Assembly: GCA_031551255.1 (NCBI GenBank) | Contig: JAVBNW010000075.1 | Coordinates: 1 to 42,562, forward strand | From: JAVBNW01 sp031551255 | GTDB lineage: Bacteria > Bacillota > Clostridia > Christensenellales > UBA1750 | Direction of reading: 5' to 3' | Length of the DNA: 42,562 nucleotides | In this document: positions 15,815-23,374 of the stretch, piece by piece | Position numbering within the stretch: the stretch's first letter is position 1 | Layout: every line of letters begins with the position of its first letter | Notes under the pieces: model-generated | The model's database searches: none | Told to the model about the DNA's origin: nothing | Seen by the model: the letters and a program-made list of their open reading frames with translations, nothing else | Program-made: the position numbers and the translations under genes

Positions 15815-17593
15815 CTATGGTTGCGACGTCCGCTCTGGCGGGAACTCGGCATGCGGCCTTTCCATCGGCAGCTCAATGTGCACAAACGTCCCCGGCCCAT
15901 CTTTTTCAAGAAATGCCAGTGTGGCGGATGCCCCATAATACCGATACAGCCTGGATACGACGTTCCACACCCCTATATGCCGCTCTTGTTGGTTCATCGT
16001 GCCGTTCATAATACCGTTGAGCCTTTCAATCATCTCGGAATCCATGCCCTTGCCGTTGTCTTCTATTTCGATGGCGATAATCTCATGTTTCCCGTATACA
16101 CGCACGTCGATTCGGAAAAGCCTTTGCGTCGTATATCCGTGAATGACGCTATTTTCGACGAAGGGTTGGATCAGCAGCGGCAAAATGCTGCGCTCGCGCA
16201 ATGCGGCCTCGACGCTTACCAAATATTCGATCGCGTTGGGATAGCGTATCTTTTGCAGCTCCATGTAGTTGGCGATGTGCTTGAGCTCATCTTCGATGCT
16301 GATCATCTCATCGCCCGATCGCATGATAAAGCGAAAGTAATCCGCAAGGTATAGCGCGGTTTTCTGAATTAAATCGTATTTCTTCAGCGCGGCGAGGCTA
16401 TAGATGAGGTTGAGCGTGTTCTGATAAAAATGCGGATTGATCTGCGCCTGCAAGTGGCGTATTTCCGCGCGGTGAGCGCGCTCGGTCTGCTCGGCGACAT
16501 CGCGGTTTAGATCGCCGATGCGGCGCACCATGTCGTTAAACTGCGCGTTGAGCCACACAAACTCCGTCGTCTTGCCCGGAGGGAGGCGGGCGGCCAGATC
16601 TCCAGCGGAAACTCTGCCCATCACGCGGATCATCTCGCGGAACGGGTTTTGCAGCGAGCCTCGGATCAAGAACGCCATGATGATCACCATGGCCAGCATC
16701 AGCACCGGAAGATACGCGGCGATCTGGCGAAATACCTTCAGCGGCTTGAGCACCTCGCTCTCGGGCAGCAGCGTTACAAAGCGCAGGGGCGCCGTTTCCA
16801 TATAGGTGTTGATCGCAGCATAGTCCTCGCCGTTTTTCGCTTTGCCAACCCAGGTGTACTCCACATCTTGCGGAATCGCCGCATACAAGGTCTTTTTTTC
16901 CTCATCGATATACTCGCTGGATGCAAGCAGCGTCCCCGATTGATCGTATACGAGGGTGATGATGCCGTTATAATCCCCAATGCTCTGCAACGGGGGTAGA
17001 AAGCCTGCGATCGACACGATGGTGCCGATGGTAATCTGATCGGATGCCTTAGCCGCCTTGATCAGCACCCAGCCGGGCGACATGCGTTCGGACAAATAGC
17101 CCACCGTCGGCATGCATTTCCATACCGGGTTGGCGGCGGTGTCGGCATACTCGAGCAGCTGATCGATGTGCTGGTTAAGATAGCGGTGCCGAAGGCTCGT
17201 AAGCGTTTGAGACGCGGTGAGCAGCGTAGAGGAATTGGCGGCATAGATAAAGTGCGTTTCGACGGTCTCGCTCGTGTTCACCCTTTGCATCAACCACGTG
17301 CGGCACGCCTGTATGTTGAGCTTGTAGCGGTCTTCGGTAGGCGAGTATATGCTCAAGGTGATCAGATCTACATCGTCGGCGATATACTGCGCCATCTCGA
17401 TGCGCAGCGAATTGAGCGAATCTTCGAGCCGCTGGGTGTAAAAGGAAAGCAAGGCCGCGTGCGTGTCGATCACCTGATTTCGCATCGAGCTCATCGCAAA
17501 CTGGTTGGCGGCGATGAATACCGCCGTAATGAGCGTCATGGTGACACAACACAGCATCGTAATGCGCGCTACAAGCGATTTTAACAACGCCAT
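15815..17593 (-). CDS. Membrane sensor histidine kinase (YesM-like)
   Basis: About 592 residues: an N-terminal membrane helix, an extracytoplasmic sensor region of ~250 residues, a second helix (LPVLMLAMVIIMAFLI), HAMP domain, the His_kinase dimerisation box QINPHFYQNTLNLIYSL with the phosphorylated His, and an ATPase with N-box FVENSVIHG and G-box EDNGKGM. Partner of the AraC-type regulator encoded directly downstream. The start is uncertain: ATG 17593 directly abuts a GGGGGG run, and a TTG at 17587 would have better spacing. The frame is open to a GTG at 17833, but that extension looks non-coding. Probable input: a sugar or the neighbouring importer's solute-binding protein. Confidence 0.88.
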   Translation of the reverse strand: MALLKSLVARITMLCCVTMTLITAVFIAANQFAMSSMRNQVIDTHAALLSFYTQRLEDSLNSLRIEMAQYIADDVDLITLSIYSPTEDRYKLNIQACRTWLMQRVNTSETVETHFIYAANSSTLLTASQTLTSLRHRYLNQHIDQLLEYADTAANPVWKCMPTVGYLSERMSPGWVLIKAAKASDQITIGTIVSIAGFLPPLQSIGDYNGIITLVYDQSGTLLASSEYIDEEKKTLYAAIPQDVEYTWVGKAKNGEDYAAINTYMETAPLRFVTLLPESEVLKPLKVFRQIAAYLPVLMLAMVIIMAFLIRGSLQNPFREMIRVMGRVSAGDLAARLPPGKTTEFVWLNAQFNDMVRRIGDLNRDVAEQTERAHRAEIRHLQAQINPHFYQNTLNLIYSLAALKKYDLIQKTALYLADYFRFIMRSGDEMISIEDELKHIANYMELQKIRYPNAIEYLVSVEAALRERSILPLLIQPFVENSVIHGYTTQRLFRIDVRVYGKHEIIAIEIEDNGKGMDSEMIERLNGIMNGTMNQQERHIGVWNVVSRLYRYYGASATLAFLEKDGPGTFVHIELPMERPHAEFPPERTSQP

Positions 17594-18000
17594 CCCCCCG
17601 TCGAATGTAGTTCTTCGCGCGCGGTGCGAATTCCTCTTAAAGCTTATCGCGTTTCTAAACCCCATTACATGCGCCGCAAGCTTCGCGCCGGACAGGAAAT
17701 TTTTTATCGCGCCGCGCTCTGTCCTTACCATACAATGGCCCGGCCGGATCGATTCGATGTATGCGGCTGTGCGCGGCGCCTCGAGGCGGGTGCCTTCCAT
17801 CGAATTGCGCCCGACCTTCGCCCCGCGCGCCACCCTCGCCCACTTGTTTCCATTTCAGGTGCGCTCAAGTTGTTTGGATAGTACTTGTTCTTTGTCACTT
17901 TCGTGTTTGACACCATCCGGCCCGATTTCCTATAATCATAACCGAGATTAACCTAAAGTTAAAATACAGGCTCGGCAACGGGTTGTGGAGGAGGAATTGC
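17594..18000. promoter_or_regulatory. Divergent regulatory region between kinase and ABC importer
   Basis: 407 bp without a convincing gene. On the plus strand, TTGACA (17907-17912), an 18-bp spacer and TATAAT (17931-17936) form a good promoter for the ABC operon, with a leader of roughly 60 bases. I could not find a convincing promoter for the divergent sensor-kinase gene. Binding sites for the AraC-type regulator are expected here, but I cannot identify them from one sequence. Confidence 0.6.
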
Positions 18001-18963
18001 ATGCCCGCACAGGCCAACGCGCTCTCCCGCCGCAAGGGCGAAACGGGTGTAGCCCGGTTCTTTCGGCATTGTTATCAATACCGCGCGCTGTTGATGATGT
18101 TGGTGCCTGGGCTCGTCGTCTTCATTTTGTTCAACTACCTGCCGATCTTCGGCGTCGTGATCGCGTTTAAAAAGATCGACTATTCGCTGGGCATTCTGGG
18201 AAGCCCGTTCGTAGGCCTTAACAACTTCCGTTTTCTCTTCGCGACCACCGACGCATGGCGCATCACCCGCAACACGCTTTTATACAACGGGCTGTTCATC
18301 GTGTGCGACGTGTTCTTCGCGGTGGGCATCGCGGTGCTGATGCGGGAAATCTGGCATCCGCTCGCCTCCAAGGTTTACCAGACGCTGATCATCTTGCCCT
18401 ACTTCCTGTCGATGGTCGTCGTGGCGTACCTGGTGTACGGCTTTCTGCACCCGCAATACGGCTTTGTGAACAGCGCGCTTAGTAAGCTGGGGTTGGACAC
18501 AAAAAACTGGTACAACGAGCCCGATCTTTGGCCCTTCCTCTTGCCTTTTGTGCACTGGTGGAAATCGCTTGGGTATAAGAGCGTCGTCTACCTGGCTTCG
18601 ATCGCGGGCATCGACAAGGAGCTTTACGAGGCCGCGGTAATCGACGGAGCGGGCAAGTGGGCCCAGGCGTGGTACATCACCGTGCCGCAGCTCACCTCTA
18701 CGATGATTATCATGTTCCTGCTGGCGCTGGGCGGCATCTTCCGCGCCGACTTCGGCCTGTTTTACCAGGTGACGATGAACTCGCCCATGCTCTACGAGGT
18801 GACCGACGTCATCGACACCTACGTATACCGCGCGCTGATTCAGATGAACGACATCGGCATGTCCTCCGCCGCCAGCGTGTATCAGTCGGCGGTGGGCGCG
18901 GTGCTGGTAGTGGGCGCGAACCTGATCGTTCGCAAAATCGACAGCTCGCAAGCGCTGTTTTAG
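18001..18963 (+). CDS. Sugar ABC transporter permease, LplB type
   Basis: 320 residues, six predicted membrane helices, with the permease coupling-loop (EAA) motif EAAVIDGAGKWAQAWYITVPQL near residues 210-231. It belongs to the LplB/UgpA-like permeases that partner YtcP-like permeases and large YtcQ-like lipoproteins to import oligosaccharides or sugar acids. I chose ATG 18001 because GGAGGAGG lies just upstream; an earlier in-frame TTG lies in front of that site. First gene of a three-gene operon; no ATP-binding subunit is encoded here, as is usual when a shared MsmK-like ATPase is used. Confidence 0.92.
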   Translation: MPAQANALSRRKGETGVARFFRHCYQYRALLMMLVPGLVVFILFNYLPIFGVVIAFKKIDYSLGILGSPFVGLNNFRFLFATTDAWRITRNTLLYNGLFIVCDVFFAVGIAVLMREIWHPLASKVYQTLIILPYFLSMVVVAYLVYGFLHPQYGFVNSALSKLGLDTKNWYNEPDLWPFLLPFVHWWKSLGYKSVVYLASIAGIDKELYEAAVIDGAGKWAQAWYITVPQLTSTMIIMFLLALGGIFRADFGLFYQVTMNSPMLYEVTDVIDTYVYRALIQMNDIGMSSAASVYQSAVGAVLVVGANLIVRKIDSSQALF

Positions 18964-18979
18964 AGGGAGGGAGACGGAC

Positions 18980-19924
18980 ATGGCGACAGAATCCATAAAA
19001 ATAAAGAGCAAGTACAAAAACATCCAAAACCGAGTGTCGTGGCCTATGAACCTGCTGATCAACATCGTGTTCATCCTGTTCGCGATCGCCTGCCTGGCTC
19101 CCCTGATTCTGCTCATTTCGGTGTCGCTCACGCCCGAGAAGCTTTTGCTGCAAGACGGCTATCAGTTTTTCCCCCGGGCGCTGACGCTGGATGCGTATAA
19201 GTTCCTGTTTGAAAAGCCCCAAATGATCCTCAACGCGTACGGCGTAACCATCCTCATCGTAGTGGTTGGCACGGTAGGCTGCCTTCTGGTTACGTCGCTG
19301 TACGCCTACCCGATCTCGCGCATGGACTTTCCTTTCCGCAATTTCTTTTCGATGGTGGTCGTGATCACCATGCTCTTCAGCGGCGGCCTTACGGCGAGCT
19401 ATTACATCAACGTTCGGGTGCTGCACCTTCGCAACACGATTTGGGCGCTGATTTTGCCGGGGCTGGGCAGCGCGTTTTACGTGATGATCGCGCGCACGTT
19501 CTTCCGCCTGAGCATCCCCACCGAGGTCCTCGAATCCGCGCGCATCGACGGCGCGGGCGAGACCCGCATCCTGTTTAAGATCGTCTTGCCGCTGTCGCTT
19601 CCGATGCTGGCGACGATCGGGTTGTTTACCACCTTTGCGTATTGGAACGATTGGTTCCGGGCGATGCTCTACATCGATGATAAGACTCTCTACCCGCTGC
19701 AATATGTGATGAGTCGTGCGCTACGCGACCTACAGGAGCTACAAAAAAACCTGACTGCGGGCACGATGACTTCGGAGGAGGCGATGATACGTCTTGCATC
19801 CATGCCCTCCGAAACATTGCGCATGGCGATGGCGGTCGTCTCCATAGGGCCTATTGTGCTGGCGTACCCGTTCTTCCAGCGCTACTTTATCAGCGGTCTG
19901 ACCGTGGGCGCGGTCAAAGGTTGA
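18980..19924 (+). CDS. Sugar ABC transporter permease, YtcP/UgpE type
   Basis: 314 residues with six membrane helices and the EAA-loop motif ESARIDGAGETRILFKIVLP near residues 191-210. The N-terminus is cytoplasmic and basic (KIKSKYKNIQNR). Forms the heterodimeric membrane channel with the LplB-type permease encoded 16 bases upstream. GGGAGGGAG precedes the ATG. A normal-length member of the carbohydrate CUT1 importer group. Confidence 0.92.
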   Translation: MATESIKIKSKYKNIQNRVSWPMNLLINIVFILFAIACLAPLILLISVSLTPEKLLLQDGYQFFPRALTLDAYKFLFEKPQMILNAYGVTILIVVVGTVGCLLVTSLYAYPISRMDFPFRNFFSMVVVITMLFSGGLTASYYINVRVLHLRNTIWALILPGLGSAFYVMIARTFFRLSIPTEVLESARIDGAGETRILFKIVLPLSLPMLATIGLFTTFAYWNDWFRAMLYIDDKTLYPLQYVMSRALRDLQELQKNLTAGTMTSEEAMIRLASMPSETLRMAMAVVSIGPIVLAYPFFQRYFISGLTVGAVKG

Positions 19925-19977
19925 CATCGCCCGCGTCGGCATAGACATGTTCCCCACAAATAAAAGGAGGATCCACA

Positions 19978-21576
19978 ATGAAAAAATTGCTTGGCCTTAC
20001 TCTCGTGCTGTGCATGACGGCGCTCATGCTGCTCGGCTGCGGCAGCCCGTCGCCTTCCACAGCGCCTACGTCCGCGGCGCCCGCAGATACGACGAGCAAG
20101 GCTCCCGAATCCAGCACCGCACCGAGCGACGAGCCTTCCGGTGCGGCGGCCCTCGAGGCCCGCAAGCTGATCTACTACATCCGCTCCACCGAGCAGGACA
20201 ATCCCGCTCCTGTGCAGGCAGCCATGGACGAGTATTTCACGAACGAGCTCAATTGCACGGTGCAGATTATCCCCGTGCAGGAGTGGACCGACAAGATGCC
20301 TTTGATCTTCTCCTCCGGCGAGCAGGTCGACCTTACGTACGACCAGGCGAACACCGGCTACTACAATAACGTAGCGAACAACCTGTATTTGCCCCTTGAC
20401 GATCTGCTCGCGCAGTTTGGCCAGGGCATCACCGAAACCATGAGCGTCAACTGCCCGGGCCTGATCGACGCGCCCAAGGTAGACGGCGTCCTATACGGCA
20501 TCCCCTGCCAGAAGCAGACCGCGCAGTGCGAAGCCTGGTACTTCCGCAAGGACATCTGCGACAAGTACGGCTTTGAAATCGACAAGCTCAACACCCTGCA
20601 GGACCTCGAGCCCCTGCTTAAAGCCATCAAGGAAAACGAGCCGGATATGACGCCCTACTACGTGTCCTCCGGCACCGGCGTGAGCATGGAATGGACCACG
20701 GACGCCATCAAGGACAATCCCTACAAATACGAAGAGCTCAACGGCGCGGTCAACCTGTTGATCGTGGATCTTGACAGCGACAAGATTCTGAACCACTACG
20801 AAACCGATTGGGATCTTGACCGCTACGAAACCCTGAAGAGCTGGCAGGATAAGGGCTACATCAACCCCGACGCCGCCACCACCACCACCGGCATCGGCGA
20901 CATCTTCCGCGCGGGCAAAACCTGGCTCGTAAGCGGCGGCGGCGCCCCCACCACGATGAGCTCGTACAACATCAGCTACGGTACCGAGTTCTATCGCTGG
21001 CGCTCCACGGGCCCGATCGCCAACACCTACCAGAACACCACGGCGCTTACCTGCATCACCCGCACCTCGGTCGATCCCGAGCGCGCGATGATGGTGCTCA
21101 ATAAGTTCCACACCGATCCTGTGATCGTCAACCTGTTCAACTCCGGCGTGGAAGGCACCAACTACGTCGTGGACGCCGACGGCCGCTTCTGTCTGCCCGA
21201 GGGCGCCACATCCCAGAAGGACACCGGCTATGCCTACGGCTTTGAAACCTTCTTCGGCAACATGTTCCTGAACAACCTGTGGAACACCCAGCCCGCCGAC
21301 CGCTTTGACGAACTGCGCGATTACAACAAGAACGCGCGCCAGAGCAAGATCATGGGCTTCTACGTAGACATGAGCAAGATCACCACCGAGTACGCGGCGG
21401 TCGAAGCCGTTCGCAAGCAGTACGCCCCGATGCTCAGGGCCGGCGTCGTGAAGGACGTCAAGGCCACCCTGGACGAGATGAACCAGAAGATGTACGCCAA
21501 CGGCCTGCAGACCGTCATCGACGAGGCGCAGAGGCAGTACGACGAGTTCGTCGCGGCGGGCATGAAATCCAACTAA
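19978..21576 (+). CDS. Extracellular solute-binding lipoprotein (YtcQ type)
   Basis: 532 residues. A lipoprotein signal peptide ends with the lipobox LMLLGC (Cys ~21), followed by a Ser/Thr/Pro-rich linker (SPSPSTAPTSAAPADTTSKA...) and a large two-lobed binding domain. It captures the substrate outside the membrane for the two permeases encoded upstream. The long size (over 500 residues) is typical of the binding proteins paired with LplB/YtcP permeases, often for oligosaccharides or uronate-containing sugars. AAGGAGG precedes the ATG. A strong terminator follows the gene. Confidence 0.93.
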   Translation: MKKLLGLTLVLCMTALMLLGCGSPSPSTAPTSAAPADTTSKAPESSTAPSDEPSGAAALEARKLIYYIRSTEQDNPAPVQAAMDEYFTNELNCTVQIIPVQEWTDKMPLIFSSGEQVDLTYDQANTGYYNNVANNLYLPLDDLLAQFGQGITETMSVNCPGLIDAPKVDGVLYGIPCQKQTAQCEAWYFRKDICDKYGFEIDKLNTLQDLEPLLKAIKENEPDMTPYYVSSGTGVSMEWTTDAIKDNPYKYEELNGAVNLLIVDLDSDKILNHYETDWDLDRYETLKSWQDKGYINPDAATTTTGIGDIFRAGKTWLVSGGGAPTTMSSYNISYGTEFYRWRSTGPIANTYQNTTALTCITRTSVDPERAMMVLNKFHTDPVIVNLFNSGVEGTNYVVDADGRFCLPEGATSQKDTGYAYGFETFFGNMFLNNLWNTQPADRFDELRDYNKNARQSKIMGFYVDMSKITTEYAAVEAVRKQYAPMLRAGVVKDVKATLDEMNQKMYANGLQTVIDEAQRQYDEFVAAGMKSN

Positions 21577-21612
21577 CAGCCTCATGGTTTTTCTCCTACC
21601 ATCCCGCAAGGG

Positions 21613-21650
21613 GGAAGATACGGCCGACAGCACGGCCGTATCTTCTTTTT
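21613..21650 (+). terminator. Intrinsic terminator of ABC importer operon
   Basis: Stem AAGATACGGCCG with its complement around a short ACAGCA-type loop, followed directly by TCTTTTT, 40 bases past the solute-binding protein stop. Confidence 0.85.
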
Positions 21651-21709
21651 GGCGACGGGGGGGCGGCAAGGAGCATCGGACAGGGCTTACGATAAAGCCT
21701 GCAGCCTGC

Positions 21710-22249
21710 CTATCGCTCCTCGCCGCAGTTTGCGATGAACACGCGGTGAATGCAGTGATCCTCTCCATCCATCAACGTCGTAACCACCTCACAGCCCAAT
21801 CTGACATTAAAGCCCCGCACGCATGTGGGGTCGGTTGCGCAATTAAGCATCCCGACATCCTCTTCCCTGCCGATCTCATGTGCGATTCTACCCGCCAGGC
21901 AACCGGTGTTTTTAAGGGCCACCTCCGTATCGGTTCTTGAGACGACTTCGCTGCCGTTGCGGATGGAAAAGGCGATGTAGTCGTCAAGGGAATTGCCGCC
22001 CAGTTCCTCGGCAATCCGAACGCCCTGCTCGAACCTATCCGCAAGCTGCTTTCTTTGGATGGCCTCTACCGCTGCAATGCCATAGCGCGCCTTCAGCGCA
22101 TCGATCATACCCAGCGTTCTTTGAAGATGCCAACGGTACAGGCCGTACAGATCTACGCCTGCATCCCTCACCGCGTCCAGCACGCCGTCGCCCAGCTCTA
22201 CGGCACGGGTGGTACGCGTACCCCCGTGAACCCCCCGCCGAAGAGACAT
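21710..22249 (-). CDS. ATC hydrolase (L-2-amino-thiazoline-4-carboxylic acid hydrolase) family protein, 5' end uncertain
   Basis: About 179 residues from ATG 22249. The C-terminal half has the family pattern: a GCLAGRIAHEIG segment, MLNCATDPTCVRGFNVRL and TTLMDGEDHCIHRVF, with conserved Cys residues. Founding members open the thiazoline ring in cysteine synthesis from ATC; many homologues lack proven activity. No start codon has a convincing ribosome binding site: ATG 22249 has none, nor has the GTG at 22372 where the frame opens. The first ~35 residues look unlike the family, so the gene may be 5'-truncated or recently rearranged. A 9-bp hairpin with a 12-base loop (22299-22328) lies upstream. 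Confidence 0.6.
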   Translation of the reverse strand: MSLRRGVHGGTRTTRAVELGDGVLDAVRDAGVDLYGLYRWHLQRTLGMIDALKARYGIAAVEAIQRKQLADRFEQGVRIAEELGGNSLDDYIAFSIRNGSEVVSRTDTEVALKNTGCLAGRIAHEIGREEDVGMLNCATDPTCVRGFNVRLGCEVVTTLMDGEDHCIHRVFIANCGEER

Positions 22250-22446
22250 GACGAGAAAAATGCGACGATAAGAGCAGTCATCAAAAACGCAAGGAATCTG
22301 GAATCGCCTGTTGCGAGACGATTCCAGTCGTCCGTTTCCCCTCAGTTTGTATAGGCTAACCGCCTTGAGCACTGTGCGTACAACACACCCTTGTTCGCCG
22401 GCCCTCCCGGGTTACTCAGGTTGCCGAAGCCTTTTTTGACAGTCGA

Positions 22447-22737
22447 CTATGCCACGCTGTAAATCCGCACCTCAGGGTCGGCGCTCCACAGCGGTTTGAG
22501 GCCAACGAAAACATCATTGGTAAACATCGCGCTGCAAAGATAAGCCTTTGCGCTCTCTACGCTGTCAAACCCGTGCAACACCTGCACATCCTCATCGCGG
22601 ATCAGAAGCTCCTTCGTTACGACCCCCGGAATTTCATCCAAGAACGGCTGCCTGTAATCGGCATAAATCTTCGCCGCCGCAGGACGCTTTGCACTGTCGA
22701 TCGCCATGGTAATCTCCAAATAGGCCTTCGCGCTCAC
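22447..22737 (-). CDS. Small ferredoxin-fold protein (antibiotic-biosynthesis-monooxygenase-like)
   Basis: 96 residues in an alpha/beta pattern consistent with a dimeric alpha+beta barrel (AYLEITMAIDSAKR..., ELLIRDEDVQVLHGFDSVESAKAYL, PEVRIYSVA). Such small proteins include quinol monooxygenases and stress-response barrels; the function is unknown. I prefer the GTG at 22737, which has GGGGGA 7 bases upstream; an ATG at 22752 lacks a good site. It is encoded 86 bases downstream of the HxlR regulator on the same strand, and a palindrome between them resembles the one at the HxlR promoter, so it is the probable regulatory target. Confidence 0.7.
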   Translation of the reverse strand: MSAKAYLEITMAIDSAKRPAAAKIYADYRQPFLDEIPGVVTKELLIRDEDVQVLHGFDSVESAKAYLCSAMFTNDVFVGLKPLWSADPEVRIYSVA

Positions 22738-22829
22738 GATTGATTCCCCCATTCACTTTGCTGTAGGCGTTTGTGATGAATGGAGTATAACAAACTATCT
22801 TCCAAAATTTAATATATTATTATTTTTAT

Positions 22830-22857
22830 AAGCAACTATTAATTTAAATAGTTGCTT
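22830..22857 (-). promoter_or_regulatory. Perfect palindrome at the end of the HxlR gene
   Basis: AAGCAACTATT-N6-AATAGTTGCTT, an 11-bp perfect inverted repeat; the HxlR stop codon lies at the stem/loop boundary. On the minus strand it is followed by A/T-rich sequence but no T-run. The half-site AGCAACTATT matches AGTAACTATA at the HxlR promoter in 8 of 10 positions, so it may be an HxlR operator for the downstream small gene as well as a weak attenuator. Confidence 0.55.
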
Positions 22858-23237
22858 GGTGTGAGCTCACTGCATGTTCTACACGGAGGGAGTTTTTTCT
22901 CGATCTCGTCCCGCGTTTGCAGCCTCGACCAATGGCATATGCTCTTGAGAATCGGCAATACCGACTCTCCCTTGGGGACAAGGGCGTACTCTACCTTGGG
23001 CGGAATCTCATCGTATTGCCTGCGGCTGATCAGCCCGTCGGCGATCAGCTCTTTGAGCATGGCGGCAAGCACCGCATCGGTAATGTTGCCAAGCTCTTTG
23101 CGTATTTCGCCGTAGCGCATAACGCTTGCGGACGACAGAACGCACAGAATCCGCGATTTCCACTTGCCGCCGAACATGGTAAGGCCATACTCGACAGGGC
23201 ACATCATCTTTTTTACTATTTTAGGTTTGTATTTCAT
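22839..23237 (-). CDS. HxlR family winged-helix regulator
   Basis: 132 residues with the HxlR signature MMCPVEYGLTMFGGKWKSRIL, a winged helix and the wing GLISRRQYDEIPPKVEYALVPKG. Cys13 is in the conserved CPVE position used for redox or aldehyde sensing in several homologues (YodB, HypR type); a further CRTC pair sits near the C-terminus. GAGGCGTGGG precedes the ATG. It probably represses itself and the following small gene: a TATAGTTACTATA palindrome covers its -10 box. HxlR proteins respond to quinones, aldehydes or oxidants, which would fit the monooxygenase-like neighbour. Confidence 0.9.
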   Translation of the reverse strand: MKYKPKIVKKMMCPVEYGLTMFGGKWKSRILCVLSSASVMRYGEIRKELGNITDAVLAAMLKELIADGLISRRQYDEIPPKVEYALVPKGESVLPILKSICHWSRLQTRDEIEKKLPPCRTCSELTPSNYLN

Positions 23238-23263
23238 TGCCCACGCCTCATTGCTTTACATTT

Positions 23264-23298
23264 TATAGTAACTATAACATATATAGCGACCTTGTCAA
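23264..23298 (-). promoter_or_regulatory. Promoter and operator of HxlR gene
   Basis: TTGACA (23293-23298), a 16-bp spacer and TATAGT (23271-23276) on the minus strand. The -10 box forms one arm of the perfect palindrome TATAGT-T-ACTATA (23264-23276), an arrangement expected for autorepression. Confidence 0.7.
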
Positions 23299-23310
23299 CA
23301 AAAGAAGAAA

Positions 23311-23341
23311 CAAAGCCCTTCTGAAAAACTTCAGAAGGGCT
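23311..23341 (-). terminator. Intrinsic terminator of the CARDB-type surface protein gene
   Basis: 12-bp stem (AGCCCTTCTGAA and complement) with a 4-base loop, followed on the minus strand by TTGTTTCTTCTTTTG, about 35 bases past the stop and just before the HxlR promoter. Confidence 0.85.
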
Positions 23342-23374
23342 CAACGTTTTCATTCTCGCACGCGTAAGACGCCT

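Noticed and set aside
17594..17833. N-terminal extension of the sensor kinase to the GTG at 17833
   Set aside because: The 80 extra residues lack a hydrophobic or domain pattern and no ribosome binding site precedes the GTG; the membrane helix starts directly after the internal ATG/TTG.
20491..21768. 425-codon open frame antisense to the solute-binding lipoprotein gene
   Set aside because: Val/Gly/His-rich composition typical of antisense frames, runs through the importer terminator, and lies under a well-supported lipoprotein.
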